A program made the translations under genes and the position numbers. DNA of 64,000 nt from Cristatella mucedo (lineage: Eukaryota > Bryozoa > Phylactolaemata > Cristatellidae): positions 1,328,501 to 1,392,500 of the forward strand of contig WPIO01000020.1 of NCBI GenBank assembly GCA_009760855.2. Direction: 5' to 3'. Under the pieces are notes generated by a model. That model was given only the letters and a program-made list of their open reading frames with translations. It ran no database searches and had not been told where the DNA came from. Positions 29,163-40,975 of the stretch are shown piece by piece. How positions within the stretch are numbered: the stretch's first letter is position 1; each line of letters opens with the position of its first letter.

Positions 29163-31357
29163 TCCTTAACCACAGCCACCCTTACACACATACAAGATGT
29201 GGGTGCACGATGCAAACGGCTTGTACAGCCGTCAAAGGCACCAACTGCCGAGTTTCTATGAGCATGAGTAGCTCACTACCTGTGGATTCACTTCAATGAG
29301 TCATAGCAGTTCTGTAACGGAAGACAACGCTAGCCATCCCACGCGGCAGAAGTGTGCCATCTCGCCGCATGACGGTAGGACTTTCAATCTTTAATCATTA
29401 GAGATGTCAGGAACCTAGCAGCAAGAAGAGAAGACGGGAAAGGTCCAACAGCCCTCGCTGGCCACTGGCAGGCCAGGGATTACTGTATCCATCGGATCCT
29501 TGTATAAATAAGCACTTTGCTAAGCTGAGTGTCGTAGGGTAACAGTATTTTGCTAATTCTCACAAACTCACTGCTCACTACCTGAAATAGCTCTTTTCGG
29601 AGTCACAAGAATTTCCCAAGAAGCTTTGACGACCGGTAACTTTTAAAAAGGTGCATTCAAGATTCAGTTTTCTATTCTCTATACATAGAGCAAGGGGAGG
29701 CTGGTTGCCGTGTTGCCGCAAGCCCAAAAAATTTGCTTCGAGCAGGACGATCCCGAAACCAATGGGTCACCAGCTACCGAGACCACAGTTTGTCCAATAA
29801 CAGGCTACAAGCCTTGGCTCAAGTCTCCACTAACGAACCAAATCTCGGCGTACTGCACTAATGAATTCGTATGTTTGAAATGGCACATTTTGGTGCCAAA
29901 AGCAGCCATTATGCCTGCTTCATTCGGTCAGCAACAGGCAATCTCCAAGATGGCAGATATACTGGCTACACAGCATCCTGTTAAATTAGTCATTTGAAAA
30001 GCTAGGCTAGTCAGCAAGAACTGTCAGAGCTGTAATGCTGAAGCACTAGATCGACGGCGGAGTGTGATGATGAAATCACGTTTTACAGTTCCTTCCCTAT
30101 TTGCACAAAATCGGACAATTGCACAAACCGCTCAAGACATCGATTAACAGGTCTGAAATCACCGAGCGAGTCCCAACGTCGCTGGCTGGGAGTCTTTCAA
30201 CTATCCGAAGACTTAGCTGGATCTATACAAGCAAACGTTCGGAGTCAAGACAACTGCAAACTTGAGGTTGAGTGGTCAGTTGTTACTGGTAAGGGGCAGG
30301 ACGAATGGCCGATTAATCGAAGAATTGGAATATTCTGGATAAGGTTCCTACAGTATGTGGACACTGTACTTTTTGATGGAAGATCAAAGTCAGAGATATA
30401 TACCGAAGGAGTGTCTACAGCAACCAACCAATCAAAAACACACCAAGACACCGGCATGGATGCTGCTTTGTGGGGTAAATGTCCTATGAACTGCAAAAAG
30501 TTGAATTGCGAATAAATATTGCTCTGGGCTGAGGCCATACAAAGATGGTGGTTAAGGTTCCTACAAATGGTATGTAGGTGTTGGAGAACCTTTGCAAGCC
30601 GCAACACATTGGGGCCGATTCAGGTTGACTTTCCACCCTAAAGTAGATCCCAGAGCACCCTTTGTGTGGAACTAAAAGTCCAGTGGTAGGAAATTCTGTG
30701 GTACACAAGGCCATATATAAACCACTCATCTGCCTTGCCTTACATTAAGCTGCTATTACTACCTAGGTTTTCAACCGAGAGCAACCTTTAATTCTGGAAT
30801 CTCACGAGCCTTCTTTGCACTGCCTTTAACTACTACAATTACAGTGGCAAAAATTGTGGTTTCTTACGAATTGATCGGCAAATATAAATACATGTCTGTT
30901 GGTGGAGGCTTCACTAATTTCTAATATATTTTCCGGCCACTCGAGAAACTTCACATTAGTAGATCGTTCCCGTTGCCAACGGCAAGGACAGTTGTAACAA
31001 TTACAGCCTGACAAAACACTAGTTTCTAACTCGGCATAGTTTGGACGATGTAGGTAGACATAGCCAGTTCGGTTTAGCAACCGATCGGATATCGATGTGG
31101 AGGATTTTAACCAGCAAACGGAAGATGCCACTTTGGTTTTTACAGCCCACACACTGAGGAAGGATAACAATAACAATACACAACATTTGTATTACATATA
31201 TATAACATTTATAAGGTATTATAAGGTATATTTATTTATGTATAACATTTGTCCCTTGGAGAACGATATCTTTCTAGGCACTATACATACACTCACTGGA
31301 GGATCTCTAATTGACTGAGCTTTGGCACAAGTTATCAATTAAAGTGATAGCCAGCCA

Positions 31358-31358
<1 letters not shown>
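29163..31358. other. unassigned sequence
   Basis: Open frames at 29710-29997 (plus) and 30245-30607, 30826-31176 (minus) have no family I recognise. No LINE-A/B or SINE signature was seen. Confidence 0.4.

Positions 31359-31417
<59 letters not shown>
31359..31417. repeat. (TA)n microsatellite
   Basis: About 59 bases of TA. Confidence 0.97.
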
Positions 31418-31420
<3 letters not shown>

Positions 31421-31574
31421 ATTAAGCAGGAGAGTCTGCTGTAGCAGGCACAAAATCGAAATACCTTTCGGTGCACACGGTCATCACCAGGTTTCAAAGG
31501 ACAGCAGAATAAGGGAGACAACCAAGGGTTTGAGTAGTTTCCTCTGCTTCGGGTCATCAATGACCTAAGCAATG

Positions 31575-32985
31575 CTAGTCAGGGTCTTTCTGCCGGTTCT
31601 CTTGGAACTACCAGCACAATTGATCACCCGATTGTTCAAAAGCAGCTCTCGGCATGCCTAGGTATCACCGGCACAGCGATAGACTGGATTATGTCCAATC
31701 CCATTGGGAGATGTCGAGGTAGATGCAAATAGCTTTCGGACATATGGGAACTCCTTTCAAGTATAGAACAACTCTGATTTCGGTCTTACACCCGTTTCTT
31801 TCACTATCTATTATCCCCCTCTGGTATATTTCATCGTCAGACAATCTTGGCTTCTATTTCTATGCCATTGACACATAGCTTAATCTATCCCTAGATACTT
31901 CTAAGCATTGCTTAGCATCCGACTTACACCTATTCCCTTGCAGCCTGCACGGATAACATTCGTGTTTACATGACCACTAATTTCCTGAAGCTTAAAGATG
32001 ATAATAGCAACACAATCAAGTTGCAAGACTTCATCTTTAAGATTGGTTAACCTGGCATCGCTCCACGGACGTCTACCCATAATCTCGGTGTGCTATTCTA
32101 AAACGACTTGTAATTGGATGAGTACATTGCATCCACTGCTGTCACCCTACTTTCGGCTAAGGAAAAGTGCCAAAATCAGGGCCTGCTTAAACAGGAATAC
32201 AACAGCCAAACTAGTTAATTCGTTCGTGACTTTGCATCTAGCTTACGGCAATTTGCTTTATTCGGGAATTCCTAATCGTCTGAAACTGGAGCAAAACTAA
32301 TCAGATTGGCTGGTGTGTCCTCAACGAAGCAGCAGCCACATTCTGTCACTTCTGCCTGACTTCGCTGGCTCCCTATCAAGCTCCGAATCGACTTCAGGAT
32401 CATCTGTCCGGCCAGTTCAGTTCACTCGCCTGCACCAGCCTAACTATCCGACCTCATCGTACCTCGAGTATGCTCTCGCAGAACAAGCCCATCACCAACT
32501 GCTCACCCTGTATCCCTAAATTGAAATATTTGAGGATTTGGGCCTTCAGTTCATATGTACCGAAAATCGGGAACTAGCTTCCGGTTTCGGTCACTACCTG
32601 CAAGGCTTTTTCATGTCTCAGCTAAAGACAAATCTATTTTGCTTAGGTTTCTATTCTCCCTAAATAACTTCTATTTTTGTTCGTGTGTGCTTTAGGTGCT
32701 GATCTCTGTATGATTCAGTGCACGCTACTTACTAGAGGTCCTACTAACCGGTGACCCTGAGTGTCTTCCTGTGCGCTTTAGCATCCCAGCCAAAGCAAGA
32801 TCCCAGTGCAATCTTAGCCAAAGCATGATCCCTGTGTTATTTTGCATGCGTGTATAAGCATGCAAACGTGCAAGAACCCTTGGCTATCGATTGTCTAGCA
32901 TCGAGTTACTGTATAGTGCCTGGATAGAGATTCAGGTCTCTCAGGATTCTATACAAACGACCATTATTATCACTATTAGTGTTAT
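31575..32985 (+). mobile_element. LINE-A-type element, highly degenerate
   Basis: GGTTCTCTTGGAACTACCAG, TCACCGGCACAGCGATAGAC, GAAGCTTAAAGATGATAATAG and ATTTCCTGAAGCTTAAAG follow the RT order (palm, YADD region, FLKLNDDKT). It ends in a hairpin relic and ACCATTATTATCAC tail. Confidence 0.65.
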
Positions 32986-33164
32986 TATAGGATGCAGGAA
33001 AGGACGGCATCAGGGGAGCCATAGTCGTTACACAAAAACTGTTGAGAGTTGAGTTTCATAGGCTCATTCTCAGAGCAAAGGCTACGACCAACATGCTAAG
33101 GCAAAAAATGAGCCAACCACTAGCTAAATCAAGCTAAGATCAACTTCACTGTAATCAAGTAGAA

Positions 33165-34035
33165 CCTCCTCAGACTATTATAGGCTCTGCCAGCATATTT
33201 CATGTTGAATCTGCACGAAATCTAGGTGTCATGTTCCAAAGTGACCTATCGTTAGACGACCACATCAGCTCCACAGTCAAGCCTGCCTACTTTCAGCTAC
33301 ATAACATTACTAAAAACTCGGGCTTGTTTAGACAAAGATACTGCATCTAAATTGGTCCATGCATATGTGTCCTGACTTCTGTAACTCACTGCTTGCTGGT
33401 CTACCGGCATGTGCAATCAGGCGATTGCTGCTGGTGAAGAACTCTGCAGCTAGGCTTGCCTGTCGTGAGCATTGCAGTTGCCACATCACACCACTTCTTG
33501 CCGACCGGCACTGGCTCCCACTCAAGTCACGCATCGACTTCAAGGTTTTGTCACTCACTTTAGGTTCCTTCACTCTGTGGCTCTAGCCTATCGATCAGAT
33601 CTACTCTGCCACTAGGCTAAGCATCGTACCACCTGCTTTTTGCAATCTAACTGTTTACCCATAACTCGTACAAATCTCTAATCCTTTGAAGACTGTGCCT
33701 TTAGCTCGCATGGTCCCAAAGCCTGGAACTCACTTCCGACTCACGGCACGACATCTCCTGACTTGGCCATATTGGAAAAAAATGCATCTATTTATCACAA
33801 CATTTAGTGGGTCCCTGTAATTTGTCCTCTATGTGCTTATGTGTGCTGACACTGTGCATGCTGCTACTAACCATACTTGCATGCTGACCCTGTGCATGCC
33901 ACCCTTGACCATGCTATTCTTGTAGTTTATTGAGCATGCTACCACTAACCAGTCGATCGTGCTTCCTTTGCACCAAATATAAAGCGCCTAGAAAGAGATT
34001 AAGCCCTATATCAAATATATTATCCTTATTATTAA
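33165..34035 (+). mobile_element. LINE-A copy, 5'-truncated
   Basis: [24 protein letters not shown] start, then frameshifts; 33359-33586 keeps [20 protein letters not shown] and ITPLLADRHWLP. The 3' UTR and a hairpin lacking its right arm end in ATTATTAAT. Confidence 0.82.
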
Positions 34036-35235
34036 TATCGACTTCTCAAGTCACCCGTGCTCATCACTATACATTGCCTTTTAGACTACGGTACACAAAT
34101 GTACAGCGTGCTGGCAAAGATGAGTTCTAGCCTAGAGTCACAGCGCCTTGGCTGCAAGCTCTATCTGCTTTTTAGCATTCAGTTATGCAAACCGAATTTA
34201 TAAAAGTATGATTTAAAAATGATAGGATACATTCAGGCAGAAACCAGGACCAGGCACATCCACCAAGAAGCAGACTAAGTGTAAAAATTTAAATCCGAAG
34301 CTTCAGAACTCGCCCGGGTAGTCAGTACTGGTTTGCCATCCATCATAAGTCGCAGTACTAGTCGCGTGAATGATACCGGAAGTTTCTGCAGATCGAGGAA
34401 CCATCGACAGGCCTTCGGAACAATAGGCCCCGATTCCAGCTTGTGCAGCGATAGCTTCCTTGCTGTATACGGCGCCTAAACCAATGCTACAGAGCTGCTC
34501 GCAAAATGGTAACGTCTAGACGTAGGAAGACATCTTCAAAAAGCTGCAGCCCCACCCAGCTGCCCAGTAAGTAATTCAACTTCCCTGGTGCTCCGTTTCT
34601 AACGAGTCCAATATAGACAGACATAGGTGATCTGTCGACAACCTTCACAAACAGTATATAAAAGAAACCCTTTGACAGACAGTTCTAATTGCTAGTTTGT
34701 TCGCCAGCCGCATAGACCGGGCATAGTATACGCGAGGCCTTATCATCATCAACCGATGAGCAACGCTAAGCGACACCAAACTTCTGTCCGGTCTCAATGC
34801 CAGTAAAGTGCTTGACGAATGAGCACTCTTCAACGACGAGGCTAGGCAAGGGAGTGTCGCATGTTTACTAGAAGGTAGGCAGAACTGGCAGCCGGCGGGC
34901 CCCCCCCCCCCCAGGGGCGACCGGAACTTCGCGGTGGAGTGGCCATAAGACCACTACATGGGGGCGCTACTAGCACAGTCGAAAAGCGCTGCAGTGCGGC
35001 TACACGAATGCGCACACGAATCGGAACAGCACGCAGCGAACTGATAACGCAAACGTACCATTCTCCAGCTGATGAGACCGCTCAATACGTGGCCAGCATG
35101 AGCGCATGCGCCGAGACTCTCGCGAGAACGAACATCCGCCTGCTACGCGTTGTTGGCGACGCTAGCTTCCGGTTTAGTTAAGGCGCATCGGCCAAACGGG
35201 CAGTTGGCCGATTGAGAAACTGCTGCTCTTTTTGA
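34036..35235. other. CpG-richer sequence, no gene recognised
   Basis: A minus-strand stretch at 34303-34515 is open for 70 codons and ends in TGA. The rest shows no domain. A (C)n run lies at 34900-34912. Confidence 0.4.
35059..35061 (-). other. COPB2: candidate COPB2 exon 1 start codon and donor
   Basis: On the minus strand, GGAGAATG is followed at once by a gtacgt donor, with A at -3. COPB2 exon 2 here starts at the second codon in phase 0, so exon 1 must end exactly in ATG before gt. This was the best such match I saw between 25.9 and 36 kb. It implies a 9.2 kb first intron filled with LINE and SINE copies. cDNA would be needed to prove it. Confidence 0.3.
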
Positions 35236-35246
35236 GCCGCCATCTT
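35236..35246 (-). promoter_or_regulatory. YY1-type core promoter motif AAGATGGCGGC
   Basis: The minus strand reads AAGATGGCGGC, the motif found just downstream of the start site of many animal housekeeping genes. Its orientation matches COPB2, and it lies about 175 bases upstream of the candidate exon 1 ATG in a CpG-richer stretch. The ATG within the motif would open a 22-codon upstream ORF. Confidence 0.4.
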
Positions 35247-37139
35247 ACGAGTAAGATTCATTAAAAGAGAAATATGCAAGTAACAGCTTGTCATTGTAAT
35301 TGAAGATTTAGAGCCTAATTTTACTTTAACCCCACCAGCTTTTGCCGTCGTCGAGTTCGAGACCCGCTGCTGAACCGCGCACAAAGTGTGGCGTAGCTAT
35401 TCGTCGGTGTAACCGTTAAATCTCCTATCCACCGAGAGCGAGCCTTACTGTATTGAAAAAATTACTGCGTTAATTCAATCTAGCTGAAGCAAGATGCTCC
35501 ACTCGTAGGTGTGCAGATTCCGGTCTCCACGCAGAAACAAAAGCGCCACGACTGCTCTGTTTTAGCTCGTTTATTGTTAAAGTGGCTTGATCTGCTTTTC
35601 TAGATGATTTTAGTGAAAAATCATACTCATTGGAGCTTTTTCAGGTCTGCTTCTACTGGTTTCAGCGCCGCCCAGCACGTCGCCCAGTCCTTACGAACCG
35701 CTAGAGGCCCGGAAGAAGCCTTCGCGTTTGAAGTTATACCGTGCAAGATGGCATCTATTGAAGCTATGCGAATGCAGTTTTCTTCAGTTAGTTCCATGGA
35801 ACAATCTGCCTTCAGTTAAAAACCTCAGGAAGACGCCGTTGCGTCCGCGTGTGGCTATTGCATAGTGCAAAAGCCCATTCCGAGTACGAAGTACCGATTC
35901 CAGCAGCAATGCGCGCAGAGGTAACCAAGACACTGCCATTCCTTTGTCTTTTGCCACGACTGAATGGAGTGTATACGCATTATTGTAAAGATACGCATGG
36001 AAGACTTGCGAAATGGGGACATTAATTGGTTCGGCTGCTGTGACAATCGGGGTGTAAAGGCTTCTACGTTCAGACAGCAGTCAGCGAAAACACGGCGCTT
36101 GTAACGGCGCTACTCCTTGTCTGCACGCGAAGCATACGGGCGAGTCCCTAAACATTTTGTTACGGCTACTGACTCGTACGGGTGGCAGCAATCCATAAAT
36201 ATATGCCGACAGCTTCGGAGCATGGCAGTAACGAAGAGCGCCCCGCGCCGCCCCCCCCCCCCCCCGCATCTTAGCAAACCGAGTCCCCGTATCCATAGCG
36301 TAGAGAAATCCGTTCGACAGCGACGGAGGGTTGTAGGCATACAACATTAGTCGTGACATATGACAACTCTTTCTCACGACAGCCAGCGCGCCTCTCAAAT
36401 TTGATCGGTGAAAGCTTAGGGCGAAACCCTGATCTGGTTCAAAGCCTAGAGCACCACTCTTCGAACTCAAATCCTCTGGCACAACTGATTGACTAACACG
36501 AGACTTGGGCTTTTAGGCCATCCAATTATAGATCGTTGCATAAGCCGCCCAATTAGAGATCATGGCATAAGTCGTTCTTTGGCACTAGTGTTCAGGAGCC
36601 GCGCACCATATTTTGGAAGTCACCCTTTGGCGGCTGATCTCGAACGCCGAAGTTTCTCTACGGCTAGCGACGCATACAGTATTCAGCTGCTGCCGATCGC
36701 ACTAGAACACAACTGATGAGTTTTCATGCAGCTTCAGTCCACTCGTCGTAGTGCAGAGGTGCTGACCGTATATTGGCCAGCTCTCGAACGGACTACCAGA
36801 CTTGGTTCGCCTCTGGGGTCGGCTCGCTGGGCGGCTCGCAGCTTCAAGGTGGTTCTCTACAGCGGCTCCCACTTTTTTGCAGACGGCTCTAAGCAGGCTG
36901 CTAGAGCAGCGCGTAGCGGGCTTGCTCTTTCAAGGGTGGCTTTTCAGAGCGACGAGCTTCTACGCAATTGCAACTGCGGCTCTCCTGCAGGAGCACCTGC
37001 GACACCTGGTCCTTTCCCGCCACGGCTTTCTAAACGGCTGGAGACTTTAAATTGCTCTCTTCCGTACAATCAGCGAAGCGACGGCGATGATAACGTTACT
37101 TCCCGGAGTCCTGCTCAATTCATCAGCCGAATCTGACGC
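35247..37139. other. CpG-richer sequence, no gene recognised
   Basis: Short open frames on both strands (36081-36482 minus, 36726-37136 plus) lack recognisable motifs. A (C)n run lies at 36250-36265. If the YY1 motif is used, this is upstream of COPB2. Confidence 0.4.
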
Positions 37140-37848
37140 TATTGATCACTGTGTCTTATTTGAACTAATTAGAACAACAAACGGTTCGATGGATGAGCCT
37201 TTAACCTGGTTCGAATACTACTAGTCCGATCGTGTTCAGTCTGTGTCATGAGTCGTGCGATGGTCGCGTCTCATCCAGCAGACAAATCACCCTTCGACTT
37301 CCACAATGGTCTGTTCTTGGTAGTTCTCCGTTTCCACAAAGCCTCTCATTAATTGATAATGCTGCTGTGCAACCGTTATCACGTCCTCGTAATTGAGGTG
37401 TCGTCTCAATAACTACTTAACGCATAGAGATTTCTTTTAGAAGAACCGCCTCCAAAGCTAAACGTTACGATCAATTGCTGTCTAAAATTTGAGTGCCTAC
37501 CGTGTGACTGGCAACAGATCTTACTAGCTCCATGATTCTGTCTAGGCTGTACTACTGTAATTCAGTTTTGGCTGGGCTACCGAAAAAGCCTTTTTACTTT
37601 TGCAGCTAGAGATGAATATTTAAATGCAAGGTTGGTCAACGAATACAAAATGTACACACATGCGTCTTCTTTATTAATGAAGCTGCGATGGCTCCCGGTT
37701 GATCAAGGGATACAGAGCGAAATTCTTATTCTAACTAACTCGCATGACCCGCCGTGGCTTGGCTCTGTCGCACCTAGCTGAACTTCCTGCTGAACCACTA
37801 GTTTCAGCCTCCTTGTGCCCTCAAGTCATTTATGGACGTGTGCCATTA
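37140..37848 (+). mobile_element. LINE-B fragment, degenerate
   Basis: GATCACTGTGTCTTATTTGA, GGCTGGGCTACCGAAAAAGC and GCGATGGCTCCCGGTTGATC track the LINE-B RT (compare 59900-60740) with many stops. Confidence 0.7.
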
Positions 37849-37972
37849 CTATAATAATAATAATAATAATACACTTGATAAAGCGCCCACAGAGAACTCA
37901 TTCTTTATAGGTGCTTTACAATTGGTGCACAGAAAACTCGACCAAATGGTGAATAGTATCATGCTTGAGTGT
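37849..37972 (-). mobile_element. LINE-A 3' end
   Basis: (AAT)n, CACTTGATAAAGCGCCCACAG, AACTCATTCTTTATAGGTGC: antisense hairpin and start of the 3' UTR. Confidence 0.82.
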
Positions 37973-38692
37973 TTAGAGGCAAACCTAGCGTGACTCAGAA
38001 ATTTGTAAGCTTGACGCGAAAACTCGGCCCTGCCTACATGTCGCCCGTAGCATCTGCATCAAATCTAGGCGGTGTACTGTTTCAAGTCGACGTTTGCTAG
38101 GCCATCACATCAGATTCTCAATCAAGTCTGCCTACTTTCAGAAACGTAGCATTACTAAAATTCGGGCTTGCTTAAATAGGGATACTGCATCCAAGCTGGT
38201 CAATGCATTAATGACATTCCGTCTCGACTTCTGCAACTCACTGGTTGCTTTTCTACGTGCCTAAGCAATCAAGCCCCTGCAGTTGGTGCAAAAATCAGCA
38301 GCTAGGCTTGTCTGTCTTAATCGGCGAAGTTGCCATATTACACCATTTCTCGCCGACCTGCACTGGCTCCCAATCAAGAAGTAATTCAACTTCAGTTTTT
38401 TGTCCCTCACCCTAAAGTCGATTGATTCTCTGGCTCCAGCCTACCAGGGCAGGGTACCACCCATTCTCTGACTAAAATCGTTCAGCTATGCCTTGAACGA
38501 ACCTGAAATCCTATGGGTATCGTGCCTTTAGTTCGTAAGCTCCCCAAGATAGAAACTCACTCCCAATTGACGTCACGACATCTAATGTCTTAAAAACATT
38601 TAAAAAGAGGTAAAAAAAACTAAAAAACGCAAACGTACCTGTTTTGTCACAACAATTGCTTGGTCTAGATTTGTTCTTCGTATGCTTATGCA
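37973..38692 (+). mobile_element. LINE-A RT C-terminal fragment, degenerate
   Basis: GCAAACCTAGCGTGACTCAG, then CCAAGCTGGTCAATGCATTA, CGTCTCGACTTCTGCAACTC and CACCATTTCTCGCCGACCTG in broken frames, ending at a TTTGTTCTTCGTATGCTTATG 3' UTR start. Confidence 0.75.
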
Positions 38693-38799
38693 TGTGACGT
38701 ACGACAGTGGCTCCGGCGGCAGCAGCTGTTCTTATGGAATCTCAGGGAGACACGAGCATGGACGTGAGCGGTGAACGAGACTCAATCTTTCCCTTAACT
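38693..38799 (-). repeat. 3' LTR, second part
   Basis: CTCCGGCGGCAGCAGCTGTT and GACGTGAGCGGTGAACGAG match 41535-41629 of the 5' LTR. Confidence 0.82.
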
Positions 38800-39691
38800 C
38801 AGAGGTCGGCAAACTCCGGCCTTTAGGTAAGATCCGAGGCCCAGCTAGTGCTCCAGTCCGGCCTTGTGGCCCCCTAGCTATTTATTGATGGATCCGTAGC
38901 TGATCGAGTTGTTGCGGTTTAAGATTAAGAAGTCGTGGTTTTCTTTCCCTTTCCTATATAGAGGTACTTTGACTTACATGTATCCCAACTAGCGAGTTTT
39001 CGAGGCGCGAGCCGTCTCTCGGCCGCTTTTTGCTCCGAGTTGAGAGCTAACTGTTATTGTGCTTGATTTTGCATCCGTGTTTCGCAGTATGATTTTAGAG
39101 CTGCGACTTTGCTTTGTGCATGGCTATCTGAGGCAGCCCTTAGCTGCGACGGATTTGTACCAGAAAGTGTTAACGCAGAGGTCGGCAAAATCTGGCCTTT
39201 ATGCCAGATAGGCCGTAGCTAGCACTCCAGTCTGGCCTAACGCCACCCTAGTTATTTATAGTTGGATCCAGCCTAATTAATAATTGTAATAATAATACAT
39301 TTGATATAGCACTCTGGAGAGAGCTTAATCTCTTTCTAAGCACTTTAAATTTGTTGCAAAAGAAGCACGATCGAATAGTTAGTAATTAAATTGTCGCGAT
39401 TTTGTTTCCCTTCATTACTGCTGATTGCAATTCGAACAGTTGCCCAGGTTTATTTTTATAACTGATGTCAGGCGCTTGTATGAACAGAAGTGCATGGCCG
39501 GGTTGGAGTGATACATGTCTACCCCTATAATTGCCGTGCTTGTCTGTACGTCAGTTGTGGCTTTTGTTTGTTTGCTCGTCTGGCCACGTTTATTCCACGG
39601 GCCGACGGAGTGGGGGTGGTTTCCTCTGGCCTAGCGTGCCTTCTTGAACTCGTGAAATTGCCTAGTAGTTCGAAACCTGTACCAACCCTTG
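38800..39691. mobile_element. hAT-like non-autonomous insertion in the 3' LTR
   Basis: Flanked by an 8-base duplication CCTTAACT (38792-38799 and 39692-39699), the hAT target length. Left end CAGAGGTCGG; right end complement CAAGGGTTGG, imperfect inverted repeats. A second direct copy of the left end (CAGAGGTCGGCAAA) starts at 39177, and a LINE-A 3' end is nested at 39283-39395. Confidence 0.75.
39283..39395 (-). mobile_element. LINE-A 3' end, diverged
   Basis: AATAATAATACATTTGATAT, GAGCTTAATCTCTTTCTAAG and TTTGTTGCAAAAGAAGCACG: antisense hairpin and 3' UTR inside the hAT-like insertion. Confidence 0.75.
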
Positions 39692-39887
39692 CCTTAACTG
39701 GTACATATACGAACTGGCTGACTCACCACAGATGGGGGAGTGCATCTGTGGCGGGCTACATCCTTACATCAAAGTAGGCCGGACGCTACACCGAGTCAAT
39801 TGCCCAACCACCTGCTGCAGGTACGGCATACAGTAGTGGCCGATGCTGCTGCACTAATTACAATAGCGGAAGCAGCAGGCTCGCACA
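39692..39887 (-). repeat. 3' LTR, first part
   Basis: Matches 41630-41811 (AACTGGTACATATACGA, CACCGAGTCAATTGCC, GTGGCCGATGCTGCTGCAC). A GGGGGAAGGGA purine tract lies just upstream on the minus strand (39891-39902). Confidence 0.82.
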
Positions 39888-40339
39888 ACGTCCCTTCCCC
39901 CATAGAAAATAGATACCACAGTCCCGCCAGTCTGCCTGGGGAGGGTGCGGCCCTCACGACTGAACAGCGTAGCCATCGGTTCCCCGGGCACTTCTCTACT
40001 GCTTGCTCCGGTGGTGGCCCCGAAGCCAAAGCTGTTGCACTATCCTGCAGTACGCCGTTCGGGCTCTATCAGGTTTTAACTATCGACTTTGAATGCTTCC
40101 GAACGGCTTAACCGGGGTGCAGGCTACGTAGCAGCTACTCGCAGGAGGCATACGCCCGCTCTGCCCCTCGTGAAGAGCCGGTCATAGATGCTGCCCACCT
40201 TTAGGCAAAGCTGGGACGCCCACAGTCATGCGGTTCCCGCAGGTCACCTCTGTGCGAGCCCCGATGGCCGGTCTCAGGCGCTCGTCGCCGGCCAATCCGG
40301 CCCCGCGAAGACCACTCTGGCTAATTATTATGGCCTCGC

Positions 40340-40548
40340 TGTTAATAATGATAATAATAATAATAATGTACTTGATAAAGCGCCCTCAGAGAACTTAATC
40401 TCTTTGTAGGCGCTTTACATTTGCTGCAAAGGGAAATGCAATTGAATGGTGAGTAATATCATGCTTGAAAAACAAACAAAACGAATAACATGATTAGGGG
40501 TGACATGCACAGGGTCAGCATGCAAATGTGGTTAGTGGCAGGATGCAC
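40340..40548 (-). mobile_element. LINE-A 3' end nested in the LTR element
   Basis: (AAT)n tail, AAAGCGCCCTCAGAGAACTT, 3' UTR to GTTAGTGGCAGGATGCAC. Close to the family consensus, so younger than its host. Confidence 0.85.
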
Positions 40549-40559
40549 ATAGTTCCACT

Positions 40560-40905
40560 CCGCCGAGTCGATCTCGCGGTTGTGATCCTCTCCGCTCTGC
40601 ACCGAGACACTCGCGCGCATGCTCTCCACCGCCGTGACGCTCTCGCTGCTACGCTTCGCCGCCAAGACGTCGCTCTCGAGGGCCGCCTGCGCCTCGTCGC
40701 AGGATAATATCGCAGCGCCACTGACCGCTAACTCGCGGTGCTCCTTTGCACTCTGCACCGAGACGCATGCGCGGGTGCTCTTCATCGCCGAGAGGCTCTC
40801 GCCGCTGCGCTCCGCGGTTGCTGCGACGCTCTTCGTCGCAGCGACGCTCTCGCTGGCGGCCTCGTCGCAGGCTACTGTCGCAGCACCGTGTACCGCTATC
40901 GCCTC
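40560..40905 (-). repeat. two tandem Ala/Ser/Glu-rich coding repeats
   Basis: Two units of about 156-168 bases (anchors CTCTGCACCGAGAC at 40595 and 40751). The minus frame reads SMRASVSVQSGEDHNREI in one and STRACVSVQSAKEHREL in the other. They look like a coiled-coil or low-complexity Gag segment that was duplicated. Confidence 0.7.
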
Positions 40906-40975
40906 GCCGTCGGAAGCCGTCCAATGCTGCCCGTCCTTGGTCTCCGGCTGCTGCCGCTGCGCACTTACTTTGTTT

